The notes under the pieces: generated by a model | The model's database searches: none | What the model saw: only the letters and a program-made list of their open reading frames with translations | What the model was told of the DNA's origin: nothing | Made by a program: the position numbers and the translations under genes | DNA from: Rhabditoides inermis | Lineage: Eukaryota > Nematoda > Chromadorea > Rhabditida > Rhabditidae | Length of the DNA stretch: 64,000 bases | Assembly: GCA_963966185.1 (NCBI GenBank) | Contig: CAWZYM010000156.1 | Coordinates: 160,472 to 224,471 of the forward strand | Reading direction: 5' to 3' | Shown: positions 38,781 through 48,900 of the stretch, piece by piece | How the letters are laid out: every line of letters starts with the position of its first letter | Position numbering within the stretch: position 1 is the stretch's first letter

Positions 38781-41700
38781 ATGGCGTTGAGCTGTGGCGC
38801 GCGGGCGCTCAAATTCTCGCTTTTCGTGTTCAACCTCGTCTTTCTGGTGGGTTTCGGGTTGAGTCACGCGGACTGACGCAATCGCCCATTCAGCTCTGTG
38901 GAATCATCTGCGTCGGCATTGGAATTTGGCTCGTCCTCGACAAGTGAGCGTCACGACTTTTTGCGATTCATTTGACTCTGGATGGCACGCAACTTTTTCT
39001 GAAAGAGAGGGGGAGAGGGGGGGGGGGCGAAACAAGAGACAGCGTTGCAGGTATGCCGTAGACAGCTTGGCAGCCGCCACTGCAAAAGTGCAGGGATACG
39101 AAAAGGACGAGGGACTCAGGGATCTGGTGAGTAGTCAAAAACGGTGTCTAATTTGACCATGCCACATCTCAAACCGACACACTCAGTCAACGTTAATGAT
39201 ACTTCCTCTCTGTTTGTCATTCATCCATTGTTGTGATACTCGTCTGTTCTGGAAGTATGGCTATTGCAGCGACTGCTCCCCGTACCTATGCTGTCTCTTT
39301 CTTGCCCGCATCGCCCAGGTTGTAATACCCAGGTTGATGGTTGAGGGTGTCCGTTGATTGAATGGCGAATCCGCAAATGAATTGCCCTCATCACCTCTCA
39401 GAGATCAAAAGAACTCGGCAAGCTTGTAGGAACAAGAGCGGTTATGAATGTCTTCCAAGGAAGAAAAAGCCCACTCTCGCTATCGAGGCGGACACCACCA
39501 TTACACAGTGTTGTTATTGAAGCGAGGGAACAGCCAAGAGAAAGTTATGACGCGACACGTGTTCCATATCATGGGCTCGCCTGCAGTAGCAGTACACCCG
39601 ACTACACACATATCAAATATTGGCAAAGAACCGTTGAAACATCAATTTTTGAGACACTAGTCAGAGACACCTATGTTACATAACGTACTTTCTTCGTAGG
39701 CGACCAAGCCGACAGCCGTGCGACAGATCGGCTACGTACTGCTCGTGGGAGGCCTGGTCGTCATATTCGTCGCCTTTCTAGGCTGCTGTGGAGCTGCCAA
39801 GGAATGGAGGCCACTACTGTGCTGCGTGAGTGACACGGCTCACATTTCATTGTGTTCTTGTTTGCAGTACGCCACATGCTTGATGGTGATTCTTGCGACG
39901 GAAATCGCGGCGGCCATTTACGCAGCAATGCACAGCCACATGGTATGTTTACTCGAGTTATGTGTGTTATGTATGTTTACTATGTGCCATATTATGTTCT
40001 GGACTCAAACAAATATATTATAATAAGCTAGCTGAGCAAGTTGAAAAGACATCACACTGACAGAATCGTAATAACTACACAAATGAATGAAACACATTAT
40101 CCTCAAAAAATAACTTTCAATAGTTTTCATTCAATAGCAAAAAGCATTTCATAATCAAACTCACAAATATAAAAGCATATTTTAAAGATTTGTGGTTATA
40201 TACGTTTTTTTACCGAAAATATGTGTTGATCAATAATACTTCGTAAGGAAGTTGAAGAAATGACCCATTTTGCAGTTCGAAAAAGACTTCCGCGGGATCC
40301 TCCGTTCATCTCTGAAGATGTACAACGGAACGGACGGGGCGCGGAGTCGGAGTAAGAACAAGGACGACTTTCTCGTCAAGGCAGCGTGGGACAAGATCAT
40401 GATAGAGGTATGTTTTTGACCAGTACTTCCAATTTCCTACGATTGCTACGAATTATTTGGGTACTGCAACCACAATTCAAAATCTCCACATTTGCTATTC
40501 CCGAAATATGACTGGTCTGAGGCGTCTCTCATTTGGCATGCGCGCAAATGAGGCGCGATCCGAAATGCGATTTGGGATTGGGAGACTGAGCCCCCGAGAG
40601 ATCGCTTAACAGGGACGGCGCTAATCGGCGCGCAATTGCAGAAATCGTGCTGCGGCGTCGACTCCGTCAAGGGAGAGTTCAACGAATCAGGTGAGACAGA
40701 TGAGTACAGCACTGCATTGGAGAATGGACATGTATGTTCATGAAACTTGCATGCATGTCATTAAATGACACGCATGCTCAGTTCATACAATAAATCTTTA
40801 AAAAAAAAGATATGCACGTTCACACAATGAACCTCCCGCCTTTTCCAGGCTGGTACCACTTGACCAAGAAGAAGCACCTCTTTCCGCCAGCCTGCTGCCC
40901 GCCCGACCAACATGGTCGCCTCATGCCCAGCTGTCCCGCCATCAGCCGGTATAACAACGTGAGTCGTAACGAAACGTTGAAACATCACTGGATTCACAAA
41001 CGTATTATGCATCTTTTCCAAATTTATTGACTTGTAAGAAAAGTGCATCCATCATGGCAATTACAAATGGATTTGCATGATGGAAGTGATGGCAGTAACG
41101 CTAGCATGCACCCAATGTAACGTTCGCTTTCTGTACCTCTATCATGTTGTGTCGTGTGAAGGGCTGCTACGACCGGATCGTCGAGTCGTTCCAAGAAGTC
41201 ACACTGCACTTCAAGATTGTCGCCTGGACAGTCGTCTTCATCGCACTCATTCAGGTTTGAATGGATTGCTTCTATCCGTTCGAAATTGGCATGTCCTCAT
41301 TCCAGGTGTTCGGAATAATCGTGGCCTTCTGGCTATGCGATTCCATCACAACCGATGACGACATATTCTGATCCCATCTCGCCTTGCATCATATTTGTAC
41401 AGAGTACAGTGTATTGTAATTTCGTCGTGTGCATGGCGCTTTTGTCTCTGCTTGTACGCGGGAGGTGAGCGAATCTCTCTCTTTCTCTCTTTCTCTTTCT
41501 CTCTCTCTTTAGCTCTCTCTCTTTTGCTCTCTCTCTCTCTCTCTCTCTTTCTTTCTTTTCCTCTATCAAAATAAATTTAGGGTTGTCTCAAGCACGCATT
41601 CGAGCACAATCGCGTCCAGTTCTCGGCAGTGTTCGCCATTTTGTCGATACTCATTTCTCTACAGGTAATCTACTTATTATTTTTTTATATTATTGAAGTA

Positions 41701-41784
41701 TTGATCAATTTTCAGATTGCCGGCATAGTGCTCGGCATCGTTCTCTTCCGCCGAATCAAAATCGAGATGCTGCATTACTACTAA
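38781..41784 (+). CDS. tetraspanin with two alternative terminal exon pairs
   Basis: Four-TM scaffold of plasma or vesicle membranes. Common exons: 38781-38846, 38894-38943, 39051-39126, 39700-39825, 39868-39942, 40276-40407, 40642-40690, 40849-40958. Isoform a adds 41162-41254 and 41306-41371, giving 280 residues. Isoform b adds 41581-41664 and 41716-41784 instead. All phases agree. TM1 is FSLFVFNLVFLLCGIICVGI, TM2 GYVLLVGGLVVIFVAFLGCC, TM3 follows LLCCYATCLMVILATEI. The large extracellular loop holds the tetraspanin signature SCCGVDS, then PACCPP, SCPA and a final GCY or GCL. Isoform a's TM4 is KIVAWTVVFIALIQVFGIIV and its tail is acidic (DSITTDDDIF). Isoform b's TM4 ends in a basic tail (FRRIKIEMLHYY). 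An AATAAA at about 41570, just before the b acceptor, could end isoform a. Confidence 0.9.
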
Positions 41785-42990
41785 ACAAGTGCAGTTATCC
41801 TATATTGTTATTGTTTCACATCACTACCTTGCCAATGTTTCGATGTACTTGCATATTCAAATCTCAATCACACACGTTTAGTCCCAGTTAGACAATTGTC
41901 TCTTGCCGCAGTGTATATGCCCTTTCCCTTTGTGAATAAACAGCTCATCGCCTCATTGCCTAACGGCGTTTATGTTTACGACTTGATCTCCAATCATAAA
42001 CATCCAGGCCAGAAGCGGGCGTCTCGCAATTACAGCAGAGGCGTCTTCTCGCTTGTATCTCCCGGCGTCTCTGGATATGACACACTCCCTCGCCTCTCTA
42101 GCTGCAGATGACCTCGGCCCCAGATGCAGCACTGATATCCACACATTCAGCCTCGACCCGCCCAACCCACTCTGCTCTCGGTTGCTTGGACCAATAGGTC
42201 CTCTCCCATTTCTTATTCTATAAGCAGACATGTTCGTGTACGTTCTATCACCCCATCCCCCCATAGCCATGTCTTCTTTCTTACGCAAAACATCGAGGAT
42301 CTAATCCAATCGAAACTTGATCCGGTTCCTCGTAACCAGTCTAGCATCGTTATCCAAGTAAATTCTGCCAGTCGTTTGTGACGTTGACAAAATGTTCTCT
42401 CCCACTCCTGAATAGTTCGATAGTGTTAGTGACTTGATTTTCCATGTGACCTTGCGTGATCAGTGTTCATTGACATTCAAGAACGTTGAATGAGTGACCC
42501 CTCGGAATCCAGTGAGTGAAATTCCAGTTATCCGCGCGCGCGGGCGACGGTGTGACCCTACTTTCTCGGGCCCGAGCAGGCAGACCGGTGCCCATTCCAG
42601 TTCTTTGAGGGGGCGTATTCCTTCCCCGTCCATTGGACCATTACAGTCTGCATAGGCAGAGGCGTCTGCTGCGCTCGCTCGCGCAAGCAAGCAAAAACAG
42701 CCGCCGCGACCCGCTTCCTTCCACTTCCACTGTAACACTCACTCGATCCAGATCGATGTATCCGTCTTTGCCGACTGCGCCCTCTCGCCTCTCCCCGCAG
42801 CAGTTTTCATCTACGGGGGGAGAGAGATGACCACTCTATACATCTCTCACTCGCATCGCTCGCGTTTCTCACTTCCACGTGTTCATTTTCTCCACACTTC
42901 TTGCAGTGCCAGTGTTTACGCCGACGTGTCACTTTCGTTTTCGTCTATATATGTTCAACTCCTATCTATTTTCACACTCGATCTTTCAGG
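41785..42990. other. intergenic, FKBP promoter side, no gene seen
   Basis: The stretch separates the tetraspanin and FKBP genes on the same strand. A TATATATG sequence near 42943-42950 lies about 45 bp before the FKBP ATG and could be its TATA box. Nothing else was recognised. Confidence 0.5.
42984..42989 (+). promoter_or_regulatory. probable SL trans-splice acceptor of the FKBP gene
   Basis: TTTCAG followed by a single G and the start codon. No upstream exon with a matching donor was seen, so trans-splicing is the simplest reading. Confidence 0.6.
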
Positions 42991-44221
42991 ATGGTTAAAC
43001 TTCTCGTCACCCTCGCCCTGGTGGCGCTCTGTGTCGCCGCCGAGGAGCAGAAGCTCAAGTGGACCGTGAGTCAACCGATCGATAAACCGATCAATCAATC
43101 AATCAATCAATGCCTTACAGGACGATGACGGTCTTGATATCAAGATCATCAAGCCGATCAAGGCGGAGAAGTGCCTGATCAAGTCTGAGGCCGGAGACAC
43201 GGTCGACCAGTACTACCGTCTCTCCGACAAGGACGGAAACGAGATCGGAAGCAACTTCGGAAAGACGCCGTGAGTTGGAAGAGCGAAATGCAATGCAACA
43301 ACGTCGGCGTACTAGTTAAAACAGTCATGGTTGTAACAACTATCTTGCAGGTACACGTTCAAGCTCGGAACCGGAGCCGTCATCGCCGGAATGGACCGTG
43401 CTATGACTGGCATGTGCATCGGAGAGAAGAGGAAGGTCGTCATCCCCGGAAAGCTCGGATTCGGAGACAAGGGACGCGAGCGGTGAGTTGGAAGAAGACA
43501 CACACCGAGAACAGAGAACACACGGCTGTTTACAGCAGACGCGACCAGATTGCACTCTCACCAGTGCGGTCTGACCGTGTCAGCTATGTGTTGCTGTTGA
43601 CTGTCTGAGCCGGTGAACATTGTTGTGTTTGCAGTGACAGCATCGAGAAGGACCAGACCCTGTACTACACCGTGCAGCTCGTCGACATCTTCCGCCCCAC
43701 CCCCGGAGAGAAGTGGGAGACCCCCGAGGGAGTCGTCATCGAGGTGAGCAGCCGATCGATGTGCATCAAACATCAATCGATCGATCAATGAGCGCCAATC
43801 AATCACGCCCGTGTTTCAGCAAACGCACAAGATCGAGAAGGAGAAGTGCCGTGTGTCCGAGGACGGAGACACCATCCACCAGCAGTACCGTCTCCACCTC
43901 GAGGACGGAACCTTCGTCGACTCCTCCTTCTCCCGCAACGCCCCCTTCATCTTCAAGCTCAACCGCGGAGTGAGTACTGCTACTGTATGATACTACCCTG
44001 GCTGCCCTACAGTAACCCTAACCATTCTTCATTTGCAGGAGGTGATTAAGGGCATGGACATCGCCATGAGCGGCATGTGCGAGGGCGAGCGCAGGAACGT
44101 CATCATCCCGTACGAGCTCGGATACGGAGAGGACGGCCGCCCGCCCCAGATCCCCGGCAAGTCGCGCCTCTACTTCGACATCACCCTCGAGAAGCTCGTC
44201 AAGCCCAACCAGGAGCTCTAA
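42991..44221 (+). CDS. ER-lumenal FKBP-type peptidyl-prolyl isomerase, two FKBP domains
   Basis: Catalyses proline cis-trans isomerisation on secretory proteins; nematode relatives act on collagen and cuticle biogenesis (family knowledge). Six exons close in phase to 268 residues: 42991-43065, 43121-43269, 43351-43492, 43636-43743, 43820-43969, 44039-44221. A signal peptide ([20 protein letters not shown]) precedes two FKBP domains. Domain 1 has [16 protein letters not shown] and [19 protein letters not shown]. Domain 2 has [20 protein letters not shown] and [19 protein letters not shown]. The C-terminus NQEL is a weak variant of an ER retrieval signal. Codon use is strongly C/G-ending, as in highly expressed genes. 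It most resembles nematode fkb-type two-domain proteins. Confidence 0.95.
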
Positions 44222-44760
44222 TATGTTCTATTGATTGTTGATCGATCGATGGTTGTTGTTACCCTCTTTCTCTTGCCTTTGCCCTCCCACGTGATACAGG
44301 TGACTTTGTGCGTGTTGTTGTTGACCCAGCAATGATGTCCGAACTAAACTATGTTTTCGTGAATATTTATCTAATAAAATATTATATGTAAAACGTGTGT
44401 GAACATGCAAATGTGTAAGGTGTAAAGCTATAAATGTGGGGTACTGTGGAAAGGAAACGGGTCACCGGCTCGGAAGAAAGTGTGAGTGAGAGATCACAGC
44501 TGGGCAGTCTGGTGGCGGAAAAAGGCTACGGGGCAGCGTCGCACCTGCAAAAGATATATATGATAAATTGCACGTATCTTCAACTAGCGATGAAACTAGA
44601 ATAAGTAGGAACTAGTAAAGCAACGTATATAACTAACAAAACTTAATAAAAAAGGATACAAACATTCAAACACGTCATCAAGTGTAATACAGTAACCCGT
44701 ACCTCTTTAAATTCTTTCCTATTCAATTCAAACATGATCGATCATTCAAATACGTCATAA
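44222..44760. other. convergent intergenic region
   Basis: Between the FKBP stop and the stop of the three-TM gene. An AATAAAA at about 44373-44379 is a plausible FKBP poly(A) signal. No gene seen. Confidence 0.55.
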
Positions 44761-45648
44761 TCAAGCAAGATACAGTAATCCGTGCCTCTTGAGGATCTCT
44801 CCGAAGACGAACATGACGAGAGGGAAGGCGACGTCGCTGTACAACATCAGAGAAGAGACATACGAGATCAGCACCGCCAGCGACTGCAATGAGTTTGTCA
44901 GTATGAAATCAAAACAAATAATCGATAACGTTATCAGACTATGAAATAAAGAATCCCTGTTGACCTTGGCGGCGTAGAGGAGCCATTCGTGTGCGTTCCA
45001 CCCACTGGGCATCTCCGGATGCATCGCGTGCAGCGAGGACAACATCACGAAACCCGGCAGCTCAAAAAAGGTCGTGTAATAAAGATGTAACAACAGACAA
45101 ATACAAATACAATTGAAAGCGTCTGCAGCTACTGATTCCGAGTCGTTACTAGTTTTAAGATGGCAACAACAAATAATACGCATCAGCCTTGAACCACAAC
45201 CACACGTGGTGAATAAACTCTAACTCTTCGCTGAACACGCAAAGAGCACAACTACACATAATTGAGCAAATGCATCAACTACAAATCAGATCCTCGCGCA
45301 AATATAAAGAGTAATGACATTGAAACAAAATCAAAAAAGCTCGAAACCATTCGTACTCGTATTGAATAATTTATCCAGTCGCTGTATCGAAAACATACCA
45401 TGGCTACGACGACGGTGGCGATCATGAGGGCCGAGGTGAGGGTGAGGCCAAATCGCGCCGCGCACTCAGACATGATCTGCCGCGAGCGGTGCCGCATCGA
45501 CCTGCAAAAAGGGATGTCAGTTGGGATTTAGATTCTACATGTCATACACAGAATGAAACAAAACAGTAATATACTTCTTGTGGCGAGGCGATCCGGCGGC
45601 GGAGTGGCGGGTGTGGTGGGCGCGCACGCTGTTCGGGTGGTGCGTCAT
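44761..45648 (-). CDS. small three-TM membrane protein, unrecognised
   Basis: Four exons (45575-45648, 45399-45501, 44965-45060, 44761-44883) close in phase to 131 residues. The N-terminus is His/Arg-rich (THHPNSVRAHHTRHSAAGS). Three hydrophobic segments follow: FGLTLTSALMIATVVVAMLP, SLAVLISYVSSLMLY, and the adjoining FPLVMFVFGEIL. A loop HAMHPEMPSGWNAHEWLLYA lies between the first two. The C-terminus is KRHGLLYLA. The start ATG is 9 nt behind a TTGCAG acceptor with no earlier coding exon before the neighbouring gene. I recognise no family and assign no function. Confidence 0.7.
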
Positions 45649-45657
45649 CGCCAACGG

Positions 45658-45663
45658 CTGCAA
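45658..45663 (-). promoter_or_regulatory. probable SL trans-splice acceptor of the three-TM gene
   Basis: TTGCAG, 9 nt before the ATG; it also decides the start of this small gene. Confidence 0.5.
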
Positions 45664-45950
45664 GAGCACACCGACAAGTAGAGCTGGTAAAAATTGAAGA
45701 AGAAAAAATACGAGAAAATACAATAAAATGAAAAAAAATAAAAAGAGAAAAATCGAAATATTTGGTTGGACGAATAACACATTTAAAATTAGTGTGACAA
45801 AATACAGATCGGCGGTAAATTTTTCTGTATTTGAAACTTGAAAATTTATTTAAAACTTCAATTATAAAAGGAACAAGTTTGTAAAGTTTTTATTATGTAA
45901 TTCGAATTATGCACAGGTTCTCATATACAATTTGTACAGCTGGCGGTATT

Positions 45951-48900
45951 CTACCACAAGAAGCAGTGCGGTCCAGTGCCACTGCCAGCGTAGGCGGGGT
46001 TGCCTCCGTTCACCCGGTTGTACTCTCCTGTATCCGTCGTGAAGAAGATGTCGGCTGCAAATAAGGTAAGGACCACTCGGTCACTATTTGGCATTTACAA
46101 GAATGATGTGATAGAAAAGAAATGTGTCTGTCAATTGCTCCTACTCACTCTTGCTCCTGAGCCTATAAAGCGGCTTGGTCGCTCCGCACGCTCTGGTCTT
46201 GGCGCAGTAGCCCAGTCCGTTCAGTACCGTCCACCCCTGCCCGCGAAGCCTCTGCATCTCCCCAGCGTCGGTCGTGATCAAGAACAATCCTGAAAAATGT
46301 CCTTGTTACTGTTTTAGTGTTTGCAATAGTAATCAACTAACCATCTTTGTTGAACAGGTAGAAGAGCTCCGTGAGCTGGTTGTTGCACTGTTGTTGCATC
46401 CGAGCCGGCTGCGAGACGAAGGCCTCCGGTCGAATCACCTGAACGAGCCATTCCCCCGGTCAGTTCGCCCGCCGCCCCACCTCTCCGATCACTCCCTCGA
46501 ACACGTATCCCTGCTGGCGCGCGTTGGCGATCACCTGCGGTTTGGCGTGGTAGTGGTGGCGGCTCTTCTGCTGGTTGAAGCCGCGCTGCACCTGCCACCG
46601 CTGGCCGGCGCCGATCCGCGAGGTGTCCTGTCGGTTCGGGGTGTTGCCGCCGCGGTTGGACGGCCCTCCGCCGCCACCGCCGCGACCTCCTCCTCCTGCT
46701 CCTCCTCCTCTTCCTCCTCCTGCTCCTCCTGCTCCTCCTGCTCCTCCTCTTTCTCCTCCTCCTCTTCTTCCTCCTCCTCCTCTTCCTCCACCACCACCGC
46801 CACCTCTTCCGCCGCCTCCTCCACTGCGTGCGTTGTCGTCGTCGCTGTTCCATCCACGACCTCCTCCTCCCCCTCCTCCTTCCCCTCCTCCTCCTCCGCC
46901 TCCTCCGCCTCCTCTTCTCCCTTCTCCGCCTCCGCCTCCTCCTCCCCATCCTCCACTTCCTCCTCCTCTTCCACCTCCTCCTCCGCCTCCTCCTCTTCTG
47001 CCGCCTCCTCCGCCACCGCCGCCGCCTCCTCGTCTGCCTCCGCCACTCCATCCCCCGCCACTGTCTACGCCGCTGTCCTCGTCGCCTCCGCCGAATCCGC
47101 CTTGTCCTTCTCCAAATCCTCCGTCGAACCCTCCTCCGCCGCCGCCAGGACCATCGCCAAAGCTCGGACCTCCGAGTCCTCCAGGTCCGGTAGGTCCACC
47201 GAATCCTCCAGGCCCAGTAGGTCCACCGAATCCACCAGGTCCGGTAGGTCCGCCGAATCCTCCACCGGGACCTTCGAGATTAGATGGTCCGTTGAAGCTG
47301 CCGCCGTCAAGGGATGAAGAGGGACCTTGAAAGATCTTGGTTACTCTTGGTGTTTCAGGAGCAGGCGGACCCGCTCGTAAAAGGGATTTGGTTCTTGTTT
47401 TAGCAATTGATGGAATAGGAGGGAGAGGTGTGTTTGCGAAAGCACTAGGAGTAACCTGTGCTGCATTTATTGAAGGTATATCACCATCACCAAATGTGGG
47501 AGGCGCACCACCATCACCAAATGTGCGAATTGGTGGTGGACCTCCACCGTTGACTGGTGCACTGGAACCAAACGAGGAAGGAGTGGTGCGAGATGGGTTA
47601 CTGGACGTGAAGCCTTCTCCGAAAGATGGGATAGGAGGCGCATCACCATCACCAAATGAGGGAATTGGTGGTGGAGCCCCATCGTTAACTGGTGCACTGG
47701 AACCAAACGAAGAAGGAGTGGTGCGAGAAGGGTTACTGGACGTGAAGCCTTCTCCGAAAGATGGGATAGGAAGAGCACCACCATCACCAAATGAGGGAAT
47801 TGGTGGTGGAGCCCCACCGTTGACTGGTGCACTGGAACCAAACGAGGAAGGAGTGGTGCGAGAAGGGTTACTGGACGTGAAGCCTTCTCCGAAAGATGGG
47901 ATAGGAAGAGCACCACCATCACCAAATGAGGGAATTGGTGGTGGAGCCCCACCGTTGACTGGTGCACTGGAACCAAACGAGGAAGGAGTGGTGCGAGAAG
48001 GGTTACTGGACGTGAAGCCTTCTCCGAAAGATGGGATAGGAGGTGCACCACCATCACCAAATGAGGGAATTGGTGGTGGAGCCCCGCCGTTGACTGGTGC
48101 ACTGGAACTAAACGAAGAAGGAGTGGTGCGAGAAGGGTTACTGGACGTGAAGCCTTCTCCGAAAGATGGGATAGGAAGAGCACCACCATCACCAAATGAG
48201 GGAATTGGTGGTGGAGCCCCACCGTTGACTGGTGCACTGGAACCAAACGAGGAAGGAGTGGTGCGAGAAGGGTTACTGGACGTGAAGCCTTCTCCGAAAG
48301 ATGGGATAGGAAGAGCACCACCATCACCAAATGAGGGAATTGGTGGTGGAGCCCCACCGTTGACTGGTGCACTGGAACCAAACGAGGAAGGAGTGGTGCG
48401 AGAAGGGTTACTGGATGTGAAGCCTTCTCCGAAAGATGGGATAGGAGGTGCACCACCATCACCAAATGAGGGAATTGGTGGTGGAGCCCCGCCGTTGACT
48501 GGTGCACTGGAACTAAACGAAGAAGGAGTGGTGCGAGAAGGGTTACTGGATGTGAAGCCTTCTCCGAAAGATGGGATAGGAGGTGCACCACCATCACCAA
48601 ATGAGGGAATTGGTGGTGGAGCCCCGCCGTTGACTGGTGCACTGGAACTAAACAAAGAAGGAGTGGTGCGAGAAGGGTTACTGGACGTGAAGCCTTCTCC
48701 GAAAGATATATATATACTTTATTCATAATTGAGACAAGTGACATGAACAATGGGTTGACAATGTAAAAAGCGCACAGTTTGAGACTAGACGAACGTTTTG
48801 ACTTCTTTACGATGACGTCCCGTCCGTTTGTACGCTCTGAACGCAGTCGAACCGAAGGGATAATCCCTCACCAGACACTGTGTTTATAACAGCATATGCG

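Noticed and set aside
46274..47330. Long plus-strand ORFs rich in Ser or Pro opposite the Gly-rich exon
   Set aside because: Shadows of the Gly-codon-rich minus-strand gene.
47621..48700. CRISPR array
   Set aside because: Units are coding tandem repeats without spacers in a eukaryotic gene.
47337..48728. 463-codon plus-strand ORF across the 135-bp repeats
   Set aside because: Repeat length divisible by three keeps all frames open; the minus strand has the signal peptide, TATA box and conserved C-terminus.
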